64,000 nucleotides of DNA from Ptychodera flava (taxonomy: Eukaryota; Hemichordata; Enteropneusta; Ptychoderidae): the NCBI RefSeq assembly GCF_041260155.1, contig NC_091933.1:7032501-7096500 (forward strand), written 5' to 3'. The notes beneath the pieces are model-generated. The model made no database searches, was not told the DNA's origin, and saw nothing but the letters and a program-made list of their open reading frames with translations. Both the position numbers and the translations under genes were made by a program. Positions 42,926 through 54,362 of this stretch are shown piece after piece. Position 1 is the first letter of the stretch. Every line of letters begins with the position of its first letter.

Positions 42926-43146
42926 CTGTAGGAAAATAAATATACAAGATCAGAATTACCAATAACAGATTTATCTAAACGGGCTGATTTCAATGACCCC
43001 ACACTTGTACCGTAACATCTTTCTGCACCACAACACCTAGTACCCCGGCAAATGAAATGAATGTCCTAGATTACCCCTAAATGCTGTCTGTCAATATTTG
43101 TACCATAGAGGCTCTAAACAAAAAGTGTCGATGTTTGTGTACCTTG

Positions 43147-43154
43147 TGACGTCA
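43147..43154. promoter_or_regulatory. Perfect CRE octamer, gene E
   Basis: TGACGTCA in the same context about 220 bp upstream of exon 1. Conservation with A and F partly reflects shared descent. Confidence 0.3.
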
Positions 43155-45075
43155 TGATCAATTGAATGTAGGGTTGACTGTTGCGCAGGTCGGGTTGTTG
43201 GTAGTATAAGTAACTAGCCGATTTACATTGCCTTACTTATCTGGTTCACCAAGTGTTATTTATCGGTGTCGCACAACAAAAAACTTCAGGTACATAAACG
43301 AGTACAATCTCTGAGGTTTGCAAGGCGGGATGGATTTGATGGAATAGAATAACTTCCAATGGCAATTACAATAATCTGATATCCGAAACTGTTTTTGATG
43401 ACAGAAAGTGATAATATGTACAGAATTTTACCATAATAAAGGGATCAAAGTGAACTCTTGTATTTAAAAATATCATTTGGCTTGAAAATTCAGTCACGAA
43501 ATCGCTAACTATAAGCTTCACTTTCACTAATAGAAAAAAGGTGCGACATAGTACACCACGCCAAGCAAAGGTTATCTCTACTCTATTGTTTTTCGACGTA
43601 TTACGCTTTTGCGTGTTTTGATAAATGTTGGCGGCATTTTGTACGAATATATTTAGTAGAGGACTTGCGATTTGCGTAGATGCGTGGCTCGTTTTCGACG
43701 TAATTACGTCGACTATGGGTAAGAACGCCACTGACACAACATTTCATCATGGCGATCGCATTGCTCTACTCTCGCAAGTTACTGCCGATGGGGTCTTACC
43801 TGTCATGGAAGAAATTCAGAGGCCTCGCAAAAACGGCATTTATGGCTGCAACGGATTGTTACCGTTAAACTTCTTCAACCTCACCAAATTGTGCCTTTGA
43901 GTATTCAATGTGAAACAGTAGTACACTGACGCGGAATTATAATGGAATCTAGTGTCGACCCTTGCACCGTCCGGTTAGCACGGCGACCTTATTACGCATG
44001 TGAATACTACTCTACCTTGTTTGTTAATATTGCATAGCAACAACCTGTGACCCCGTGTCGACCATGCTATAGTGAATTGTTTGCATACACAGCCCGGGCA
44101 ATTGGGGTTATGTTTGCTTTCTTGCCCATTGACTCGTAAGAGCAGGTTCAGACATATTTCGAGAATTCGGCTTACTTGAAGGTAGTTCCAGCATCGAAAG
44201 TTCAAGACCTACAGTTTTGCTCAAACCTTACTCAAGCAAACTTTTAACAAATAATTAAAAATAGGGCGCCATCCCTGTGTTATCTTTATTGGGGGGGGGG
44301 GGTATTCCCGAATTTCACAAAACTAAGCCGGTGAAAACTTTATTTACTCCACAAGCTTCAAACTGAGCCCTCACAAGTGGTAGGACAAAAATCCTAATAT
44401 CTGTGACCGAGGTGCATTCTACCTTAACATCAGCATGGCATCGTGTGTGACCTTGACATTCATGGAAGATACCTGTTCCGATCCGAATAACTCACACGAT
44501 AAGAAATTACTCATAACGTTCACTGTATTGCTCAACACATCGTAATATGAAATCCCGAGACCAGCAATTTACAGAACTAAAATGCTGGCCCTGGATTAAG
44601 ATTGTGTATATATGTTTGTTCAGTTACAGAAGTGACGATTTTAAAACCAATTTTTCTCTTCAAGTTTAACAAATTGGGAGATTTGCACACAAACTAACTT
44701 TCATCATATTTTCATTTTATATGTTCCATAAGACAGTTTATGATTCTATCCAGCTGCATCGATTTGTGTGTATAGCGCCATTGTTGATGGATTCTAGTCC
44801 GGGCAAGAATTATATCTACGGGAATAACACTGGGCATTTACACAAAAGCAGGCTGTTATTCACAAGCCTTTACAGTAGAAATTCAACTTTAAAAATATTT
44901 GAAAACTTGCATTGAAAGTAAAAGCTATTCGGAGCTTTCACCGTGAACAAAATATTTGCACTGGCGCCACTGGCACCCACAGAGAGGGCAAAAATAACAT
45001 TCCTAATGGACAAACCTTGATGCTTGATAGAGATTGGAATAAATCCACAGATATTCACACTATAGACGCACTGAC

Positions 45076-45740
45076 CTTATCGTCTAGGCGGTTAACAGGA
45101 CTCTGATCAAATATCTAAGTTATAATCAGTCCAATGCATCGCTTGTACATGTATAGGAGGAAGTTCACGAGATAAAACAAAACGCAAACATTAGAATAGT
45201 CATCTAATCAAGTCAGGAAACGTCGTGCCTAATTCATAATCAATATGCGTCACGGATTGTTGGCATGTAAATTTACACCGCCAGTTGATTTTGCATTATC
45301 AATTCTTGGACCTTGTACCTCCGAGCATCTATATTCAATATAAGGCCATTTTTTGAAGCACTCAATACTTGAGCTAGGATACTGATAGGCACCCGAATGA
45401 AATGAAAACGTTGAAGCACAGGAAACATGTCAGTTTTTCATTATTAAACTGAAAGCTCAGCATTTTTGCCAACAGTCCGTTATTCATACTGTAGTCTTGT
45501 TATTGTTTTGGAGTTTGTCCAAGACATACACAACAGTAATCCCGTTCACAACAGCATCGTTAACTTACTTAGAGTTTTCAGTCTTGAGAAATAGTATTGC
45601 TCTAGAATTCATCAAATTAAATTCCAAATGTGAGGAATGCACTGCTCTCCGTTGTTGCGTTTCCATCCTTCGCGCTCAGAATTATATTTTTAATTTGTTT
45701 TCTTTGAGTTTGGATAAGATATACGACAAGGGGATACCTG
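45076..45740 (-). promoter_or_regulatory. Gene E 5' block
   Basis: Donor GATAAG/GTCAGT at 45076, 2.15 kb above exon 1. Otherwise collinear with the A and F blocks. Confidence 0.48.
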
Positions 45741-45837
45741 GAATCGCTCTTACCAAGAAATACCAATATATGCACTAAGAAAGGAAGTCAAACTATGAAA
45801 ACGACAGAATCAGTTCCTACAACTTGAACACAATTTC

Positions 45838-45843
45838 TTTATT
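45838..45843 (-). terminator. Candidate poly(A) signal of gene F
   Basis: AATAAAG in the conserved context, about 0.7 kb past the stop, next to the gene E 5' block. Confidence 0.4.
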
Positions 45844-46534
45844 TTGAAATGCTGTATTATTGCCAATCTTTGACAGGTACAACTCAAAAGGTAAATAAAT
45901 GACAAGAGACAGTCAGACGTTTTAGAAACCTGAAGTGATGGTCTTTAAATTATTATATCTTGCCTTCGCATGGGAATTGAATTTTATGATTAATATATTA
46001 ATTTCTCGATTTAAGTCATGACGAAAAAAAAACATCATTTTAGAGGATGGAATAGAGGATGGAATCTACTATGCACATCTAAAGCCCCTTGGATGTCGAA
46101 TGACATGATCCAAAATAAAGATTTACATAAAGAAATGTGAAAGAATTACATAAAGGAATGTGAAAGAACCAGAGAACAAAACTCTTTCGACTTAGACAGA
46201 AAATTACATACAGAGAAATAACTGAAGAGGAGGATATCAGTCTTGTCGCATTAATTTTCAATTCATGCAACGGCTTAGTCGATATTACACAGTGATTTTG
46301 CAATAGTCACGAAGATTAACTCTTCTTGTTTCTGTACAGGTTGAACAAAGGGATAACTGAACAACGAGAAAGGACAGTCAGATTATCGCGAACCTGATTT
46401 AGATATATCAAATGAACGCTAATGAAGATTGAAGATTTCAAATATCACGGTGACAATTTTCCTAAAAGGAGCCGCAATCGATTTATAACATCTTGAACGT
46501 ATAGACGCCTCAAGTCAGACAGCGAACTAGCGAT

Positions 46535-46621
46535 TTACAAGCTTTCGACGCATTTCTTGTGGTATGCTTTGTCGTCCTGCTTGACGAAGGAGCTCCCTGA
46601 TTCGAATGTTTTGTTGCAACC
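46535..46621 (-). CDS. Gene F exon 5 (stop)
   Basis: Acceptor gtttttag. 28 codons plus TAA encode GCNKTF, AYHKKC and a four-residue tail VESL. Confidence 0.8.
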   Translation of the reverse strand, partial: GCNKTFESGSSFVKQDDKAYHKKCVESL

Positions 46622-48098
46622 CTAAAAACAAACAAAACAAAACAAAAACATGAGTTACCGTGGTTTGTTAAAGGAAGCGGTGGACTGAATGGTCAACAGA
46701 TGGCAGAAATTCATATCGAAGGACTTGACATTTCTTAGCATTGACATGTCTTGACACAAAGAGGAATAAACCAGTAAGTTCTCAGACAGTCAATATGAAT
46801 GAGATATCAATCTGATAATGATAGATGTTAAAAAGCATCAAGTACAATGTTACACACTTAATTGTGACGCACCTCGTCCAAACTCTCTGTTATGATTCGT
46901 TACTTGACGGTCACGCGGTATGCATCATTTTGACGTTGATACATGCAAAGAACAAGTTACCAGTAAACAGTTTCACACCGGTTAACAGTTCGGAAAAACT
47001 GTTGACTGGGAATTTGAAAGTTTAATAGTGTCATTTACGCATGCGCACAATCTAGACCGCGTATAGATGGCAGTGTCGTCTGTGAATAAGACTAGTGATG
47101 GTAACTTTTGGTGAGTAAATTGGATGAAGTAACAACATACGTTTGTTTGCTCTTGGGCCTGATGAGAGCCACCCGAAACATCGGTTTCTCTCGTCCTGCA
47201 GCCTTGTAAATCAGACTGTCTTCTGGCGACTCTTAGGCCATGTGACGCGCAACAAACGTACGCTGTTACCTACCCTCATGGCCAATCAATATGACCATAT
47301 TATCGTTTCCCTTTCACTGCGGCTTCCGGGCTCAGATCGTTGGATAGACACGGAAACTGGACACCATTTTCATGCACAAATGACATGATGTGACCAATCA
47401 AAGCGTACGTCCTAAACAGGGTAGACATAGTTCTTATGTAAATCTTAAAATTACGTGCACGTCGGACGTTCGCCCAGAAGGGTATCTTGAAGCATTAGAA
47501 AATCTATTGCACCAAATCTAATATCCTCATAGATTTGACCAGAAATAATGCAGAGATGGCGCGCAAACGTAGCTAGACCCTTGTCAGCAGTAAAAACAGT
47601 GATCGCAACTTGAAGCCTGCACTACCACACAAATCTGTCCCCACCTGACAAACAAAGCATTTACTGTGCCAGGAGTATCCCATTGCTTCGATCCATTTAG
47701 GGTCATCAATCTTCTTAGAGCAACCTTTGCAGTCCTCTGGATTTTCTCCGAATAGCTTCTTATAGTCTGACAGTCGAATTGAAACGGATCAAACATGAAA
47801 AAGCTTAATGAACTATTTCAGTTGACATCACTTTTTGTCACACTAACTTTCTTAACAAATACCAAAAATATTTAATGCCGCGAAGCTTGTTGTCTGTAAA
47901 ATTCTTCCACTTTTAATGTATTGAAATAAAAATATAAGGAGTTCATATGGCAGAGTATGTTGAAAGAACAACCTTTTTGAACGGTCATGATTGTTACAAA
48001 TGTGAAAACAACAAAGCTGATACAATAATAAATATTGGGCTTTCAATATGAGGGAATCGCTGCTTCTGATATTGGTTCAGCTTCGTTCTGTCTAACTC

Positions 48099-48197
<99 letters not shown>

Positions 48198-48881
48198 GTG
48201 AAACTTTTGTGTAGATCTACCCTCGAATGGAAGATATTTTGCGATATTTTCCGTTCATTTAGTCTTCTAAAGTCGTAAAGTTCCAATAATTCGAAAGTTT
48301 TGCACTTTTTTGATATTTCAATAGCAGAACGTTGCTTCTGCTGTCACCTGCAAACAAAAGACACTTCTACAAGCCATGGTATTGCAAGGAAGACTCCTCA
48401 AGCCGGGCATTGCGAGATCCGACGTCAGAACAGATGACTATATTTTAATCGCCTTGATTTTGACTTATCGGCACTGATATGTGGTCAACGAAGACAACGT
48501 TTCAATTTGCTTCAAAACCCTCATACCTTTTGGGATTGCCCTGAGATCATAGACAAGACATACTGCCAGCTTTAGTTTCAGTATGTTAATATCAAAGTGT
48601 AGGGTGTAAGGTGTGTTCAATTGAGAAGGTTGTTCGGATACTGAAATACAAAGGTCGTGGCGTATGCAAATATAACGGTAACATCAAATGAAACTGCTTA
48701 TCTCATTGCAGGGAATGGCTCACTAAGGTTCTTTATCAGCTCCGTCAAATAACATTCTTTCTCACCCTCTTTGCAGTACAGCTGATTATCTTTAACTTTG
48801 AACTTCTTCAACGGCGTCTTACACTTCTTGCAGATGAAACACTTGGGATGCCACTTCACACCGAGAGCTGATACGATCTCC

Positions 48882-48961
<80 letters not shown>

Positions 48962-50041
48962 TTATAAATTTCATCGAGAAAACGGTAAAAATTGACAAAG
49001 TGTTCAGACAGGACATGACCTGAGTTACTGAAGTAAGGTTAAGTTGGCGCTGTTTGTACAGGTGCAATCCTGTACCCATACAACCATTACAGTCGGTCCG
49101 TATTTTCGATATCGCCCTCTTTTGTTTCTTAGCCAAAATGGATTGATTTGTCAGAAATTACTCACCCCTATAACTGGTTCCCCGCAGTCTTTACACTTTG
49201 GTGCCCCGTGGTTTTCACACAATGGTTTTCCAGCTGCATCTTTAAAAAACGTCTTGCCTCTCAGGTTCTGCTTGCACGTGGTACACTCAAAACACTCTGG
49301 GTGCCATTTCTTTGTCAATGCTGTAATAACAGTGCCCCTGTGAAGCAACCGACATAATAATGCCATACCGTACGCCTTTGACACTTTTACTGATAAATTA
49401 AAGCCAAATATCTGACCATTGAATATCCGTTTATGGTCACCGCTGCGCCTTGAATTTCTTCAATAAACGCGGTTTGTAAAAACTATGATTAAACTGTATG
49501 TGCCATTGACCTGATTTCTTGTACATGTCAATCACTGTGCTTTGGAAATTATACTGTATTTTTTGTATTGTATTGTATTGTATATGTAAGACGGCGATGA
49601 AGACGATAACGATGATGATGTAGTCAACAACTGAATACTTCACTCGGCCATAGAAGACGATGAATGAGTGATTTTGGCAATTATTGTGATAGTGGTGATG
49701 TGATGACGTACGCTGCGTTAATGCATATACCTTGGAGGGTCTATGGATAATGTTGTTCATTTTGATGATTATGACGATAACGGCGGCGGTGGCGTTGACG
49801 ACGATGACGACCGAAGATGATGATGTTGATGTTGATGTTAATGTTGATGATGATGATGATGATTATGATGACGACGTTTATGATGATGGTGATGACGGTG
49901 ACGATGGTTATAATGATAGCGACGGTGACACGATGTTTGGCATGGCGGATGAAAGATCATGCAATGTCATTTATACAAATCATTGACACGGAATACTCGT
50001 ACTTACGAAATTTTCTCATCGCACTTGGAACAAGTCGGCAT
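46535..50041 (-). CDS. LIM gene F: chimeric three-LIM protein, 176 aa, five coding exons
   Basis: Exons 50041-50007, 49337-49166, 48880-48766, 47766-47645 and 46621-46535 join in frame (176 aa, the shortest). LIM1 closes with CENH. LIM2 has KWHPKCFICKKC, then lost two residues relative to B (TPLKKFKVKD), and closes YCKE-D. LIM3 has CKGC, SWHSKCFVCQGC and AYHKKC, with His in place of the usual Cys ligand. Exons 1-2 are E-type; exons 3-5 are B/G-type. The flank of the microsatellite next to exon 3 matches B/G, and the flank towards exon 2 matches E. The fusion keeps the frame because both parents have a phase-0 intron there. Confidence 0.83.
47645..47766 (-). CDS. Gene F exon 4
   Basis: 122 nt encode YKKLFGENPEDCKGC and SWHSKCFVCQ. 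Acceptor tgtcag; the donor gtgggg is weak but is shared with gene G. Confidence 0.8.
48101..48193. repeat. (TA)n microsatellite, gene F intron 4
   Basis: About 93 bp of TA with one ATTA break. Confidence 0.95.
48766..48880 (-). CDS. Gene F exon 3
   Basis: 115 nt, six shorter than the usual 121. EIVSALGVKWHPKCFICKKC is shared with gene B. The acceptor ctctctag is part of the (CT)n tract. Donor gtgaga. Confidence 0.83.
48883..48959. repeat. (GA)n tract, gene F intron 2: chimera junction
   Basis: 77 bp. The left flank (GATACGATCTCCTAGAGAG) is B/G-type; the right flank (ATTTCATCGAGAAAACGG) is E-type. The switch of ancestry falls inside the repeat. Confidence 0.95.
49166..49337 (-). CDS. Gene F exon 2
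   Basis: 57 codons with KWHPECFECTTC, PLCENH and KCKDC. Acceptor gcttcacag, donor gtgagt, both as in E. Confidence 0.85.
49756..49925. repeat. (GAT/GTT)n tract, gene F intron 1
   Basis: Collinear with the E tract but with different triplet content, showing repeat turnover after the duplication. Confidence 0.9.
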
Positions 50042-50046
50042 TTTGT
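50007..50046 (-). CDS. Gene F exon 1 (ATG exon)
   Basis: Same coding sequence as gene E exon 1 (MPTCSKCDEKI). Acceptor ctacag, donor gtaagt. Confidence 0.8.
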
Positions 50047-50267
50047 CTGTAGGAAAATAAACATACAAGATCAGAATTACCAATAACAGATTTATCTAAA
50101 CGGGCTGATTTCAATGACCCCACACAAGTACCGTAACATCTTTCTGCACCACAACACCTAGTACCCCGGCAAATGAAATGAATGTCCTAGATTACCCCTA
50201 AATGCTGTCTGTCAAAATTTGTACCATAGAGGCTCTAAACAAAACGTGTCGATGTTTGTGTACCTTG

Positions 50268-50275
50268 TGACGTCA
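50268..50275. promoter_or_regulatory. Perfect CRE octamer, gene F
   Basis: TGACGTCA in the same context as in E, about 220 bp upstream of exon 1. Confidence 0.3.
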
Positions 50276-51824
50276 TGATCAATTGAATGTAGAGTTGACT
50301 GTTGTGTAGGTCGGGATGTTGGTAGTATAAGTAACTAGCCGATTTACGTTGCCTTACTTATCTGGTTCACCAAGTGTTATTTATCGGTGTCGCACAACAA
50401 AAAACTTCAGGTACATAAACGAGTACAATCTCTGAGGTTTGCAAGGCGGGATTGATTTGATGGAATAGAATAACTTTCAATGGCAATTACAATAATCTGA
50501 TATCCGAAACTGTTTTTGATGACAGAAAGTGATAATATGTACAGAATTTTACCATAATAAAGGGATCAAAGTGAACTCTTGTATTTAAAAATATCATTTG
50601 GCTTGAAAATTCAGTCACGAAATCGCTAACTTTAAGCTTCACTTTCACTAATAGAAAAAAGGTGCGACAAGGTACACCACGCCAAGCAAAGGTTATCTCT
50701 ACTCTATTGTTACGTCGACTATTGGTAAGAACGCCACTGACACAACATTTCATCATGGCGATCGCATTGCTCTACTCTCGCAAGTTACTGTCGATGGGGT
50801 CTTACCTGTCATGGAAGAAATTCAGAGGCCTCGCAAAAACGGCATTTATGGCTGCAACGGATGTTACCGTTAAACTTCTTCAACCTCACCAAATTGTGCC
50901 TTTGAGTATTTTTATTCAATGTGAAACAGTAGTACACTGACGCGGAATTATAATGGAATCTAGTGTCGACCCTTGCACCGTCCGGTTAGCACGGCGACCT
51001 TATTACGCATGTGAATACTACTCTACCTTGTTTGTTAATATTGCATAGCAACAACCTGTGACCCCGTGTCGACCACGCTATAGTGAATTGTTTGCATACA
51101 CAGCCCGGGCAATTGGGGTTATGTTTCTTGCCCATTGACTCGTAAGAGCAGGTTCAGACATATTTCGAGAATTTGGCTTACTTGAAGGTAGTTCCAGCAT
51201 CGAAAGTGAAAGACCTACCGTTTTGCTCAAACCTTACTCAAGCAAACTTTTAACAAATAATTAAAAATAGGGCGCCATCCCTGTGTTATCTTTATTGGGG
51301 GGGGGGGTATTCCCGAATTTCACAAAACTAAGCCGGTGAAAACTTTATTTACTCACAAGCTTCAAACTGAGCCCTCACAAGTGGTAGGCCAAAAATCCGA
51401 ATATCTGTGACCGAGGTGCATTCTACCTTAACATCAGCATGGCATCGTGTGTGACCTTGACATTCATGGAAGATACCTTTTCCAATCCGAATAACTCACA
51501 CGATAAGAAATTACTCATAACGTTCACTGTATTGCTCAACACATCGTAAAATGAAATCCCGAGACCAGCAATTTACAGAACTAAAATGCTAGCCCTGGAT
51601 TAAGATTGTATATATATGTTTGTTCTGTTACAGAAGTGACCATTTTAAAACCAATTTTTCTCTTCAAGTTTAACAAATTGGGAGATTTGCACACAAACTA
51701 ACTTTCATAATATTTTCATTTTATATGTTCCATAAGATAGTTTATGATTCTATCGAGCTGCATCGACTTGTGTGTATAGCGCCATTGTTGATGGATTCTA
51801 GTCCGGGCAAGAATTATATCTACG

Positions 51825-52528
51825 CACAGAGAAACATAGACAGAGTGGCAACACTTGCATGCCTTTTGTTCCATGGTCGTCTCGGTAGACTATTGGCTTT
51901 TTATATTAAAATGAGCTTCAAAGGTGTTAAACTTTTTGGAGGCTTTGTTTGTATTGTGGTTGATAATTACACGAGATTATGCGAAAAATACGACGAGATG
52001 GCATCGTAATGCCAGTCGCGTAGCAACCATAGTTACTTTGTGAGCTCTCGGGCCAGAAACACTGCTTCACGCCAATCAAAACATAACACGCCAACAGTTT
52101 CATAAACATGTTCTTCCTTGACGCACGTGTAAAAGACAGTATGACTGACCGTAAACCATTGAGTAAAACCAGACAGTATCGATAAAAGACTTTCAAATTT
52201 GGTTCAAACACACTCATTATATATTCATAAAAATATTAGAGGAATTTTTAAAACAGTAAAACTCACTTTCCTGAAGCTCAAAACACTCCCGTTTTCGCCA
52301 GCACATCAATTCCGATCAGCACCACACGACAACAACAACACAAACTTTGTCGAACATACTTTCGCTTAACAATTGGTGAAAATCCGAAAATTACCGAAGG
52401 GTGCATGGTCGGCACTCTTCGGAAAAGAGAGCCAAGAGCTTCGTGAGGCGAGGCAAACATGGATTGCTTATGTAACCGCTTCACGCCTTAAACAATAGCC
52501 GTTACCACTCTGTCTATGTTCCTCTGTG
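51825..52528. mobile_element. 704-bp TIR element in gene F intron, with empty site in E
   Basis: The ends are 28-bp inverted repeats starting CACAGAGAAACATAGACAG, with two mismatches between arms. A 7-bp direct repeat ATCTACG flanks it (51818-51824 and 52529-52535). The paralogous site at 44814-44820 has one ATCTACG and no insert. No transposase was recognised inside. Family not assigned; 7-8 bp target repeats occur in hAT and P-like groups. Confidence 0.85.
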
Positions 52529-52800
52529 ATCTACGGGAATGACACTGGGCATTTACACAGACGCAGGTTGTTATTCACAAGCCTTTACAGTAGAAATTCA
52601 ACTTTAAAAATATTTGAAAACTTGCATTGAAAGTAAAAGCTATTCGGAGCTTTCACCGTGAACAAAATATTTGCACCGGCGTCACTAGAACCCACAGAGA
52701 GGGCAAAAATAACTTTCCTAATGGACAAACCTTGATGCTTGATAGAGATTGGAATAAATCCACAAATATTCACACTATAGACGCACTAACCTTATCGTCC

Positions 52801-53475
52801 AGGCGGTTAACAGGACTCTGATCAAATATCTAAGTTATAATCAGTCCAATGCATCGCTTGTACATGTAGGAGGAAGTTCACGAGATAAAACAAAATACAA
52901 ACATTAGAACAGTCATCTAATCAAGTCAGGAAACGTCGTGCCTAATTCATAATCAATGTGCGTCACGGATTGTTGGCATGTAAATTTACACCGCCAGTTG
53001 ATTTTGCATTATCAATTCTTGGACCTTGTACCTCCAAGCATCTATATTCAATATAAGGCCCCCTTTTGAAGCAATCAATACTTTGGCTAGGATACTGATA
53101 TGCACCGTCGTTACTAATCGAAGGAAATGAAAACGTTGAAGCATAGGCAATATGTCAGTTTTCCATTATTACACTGGAAGCACAGCTTTTTTGCCAACAG
53201 TCCATTATTCATACTGTAGTCGTCTTGTAATTGTTTTGGAGTTTGTCCAAGACATACACAACAGTAATCCCGTTCACAACAGCATCGTTAACTTACTTAG
53301 AGTTTTCAGTCTTGAGAAATAGTATTGCTCTATAGAATTCATCAAATTAAATTCCAAATGTGAGGAATGCACTGCTCTCCGTTGTTGCGTTTCCATCCTT
53401 CGCGCTCAGAATTATATTTTTAATTTGTTTTCTTTGAGTTTGGATAAGATATACGACAAGGGGATACCTGGAATC
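52801..53475 (-). promoter_or_regulatory. Gene F 5' block
   Basis: Donor GATAAG/GTTAGT at 52801. Near-identical to the E block. The intron to exon 1 is lengthened by the 704-bp TIR insertion. Confidence 0.48.
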
Positions 53476-53567
53476 GCTCTTACCAAGAAATGCCAATATA
53501 TGCACTAAGAAAGGAAGTCAAACTATGAAAACGACAGAATCAGTTCCTACAACTTGAACACAATTTC

Positions 53568-53573
53568 TTTATT
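53568..53573 (-). terminator. Candidate poly(A) signal of gene G
   Basis: Identical context to gene F, about 0.7 kb past the stop, next to the gene F 5' block. Confidence 0.4.
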
Positions 53574-54275
53574 TTGAAATGCTGTATTATTTGCTAAACC
53601 TTTACAGGTACAACTCAAAAGATAAATAAATGACAAGAGACAGTCAGACGTTTGAGAAACCTGAAGTGATAGTCTTTAAATTATGAAAGGTGTATATCTT
53701 GCCTTCGCATGGGAATTGAATTTTACGATTAATATATTGATTTCTCGATTTAAGTCATGACAAGAAAAGCATCATTTTAGAGGATGGAATAGAGGATGGA
53801 ATCTACTATGCACATCTAAAGCCCCTTGGATATCGTATGACATGATCCAAAATAAAGATTTACATAAAGGAATGTGAAAGATTTACATAAAGGAATGTGA
53901 AAGAACCAGAGAACAAAACTCTTTCGACTTAGACAGAAAATTACACACAGAGAAAAAACTGAAGAGGAGGATATCAGTCTTGTCGCATTAATTTTCAGTT
54001 CATGCAACGGCTTAGTCGATATTACACAGTGATTTTGCAATAGTCACGAAGATTAACTCTTCTTGTTTCTGTACAGGTTGAACAAATGGATAACTGAACA
54101 ACGAGAAAGGACAGTCAGATTATCGCGAACCTGATTTAGATATATCAAATGAAGTTCACGCTAATGAAGATTGAAGATTTCAAATATCACGGTGACTATT
54201 TCCTAAAAGGATCCGCAATCGATTTATAACATCTTGAATGTATAGACGCCTCAAGTCAGACAGCGAACTAGCGAT

Positions 54276-54362
54276 TTACAAGCTTTCGATGCATTTCTTG
54301 TGGTATGCTTTGTCGTCCTGCTTGACGAAGGAGCTCCCTGAATCGAATGCTGTTTTGCAACC
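54276..54362 (-). CDS. Gene G exon 5 (stop)
   Basis: 28 codons plus TAA encode GCKTAFDSGSSF, AYHKKC and the tail IESL. Acceptor tttttag. Confidence 0.8.
   Translation of the reverse strand, partial: GCKTAFDSGSSFVKQDDKAYHKKCIESL

Larger units (their letters stand above)
41862..48882. repeat. Tandem duplication unit 1 (E exons 1-2 to F exons 5-3)
   Basis: Runs from the right edge of the E microsatellite to the left edge of the F microsatellite. It pairs with 48960-59594. In the first 100 bases of exon 2 compared by eye, the two copies differ at two positions. Confidence 0.8.

Noticed and set aside
43586..43712. Stretch of about 130 bp present in A and E, missing in F, considered as a MITE
   Set aside because: No clean inverted ends or target repeat; a deletion in F near the TCGACGTA repeats explains it.
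44291..44302. G12 run in the E unit and the G11 run at 51297-51307
   Set aside because: Simple homopolymers shared by descent; not informative on their own.
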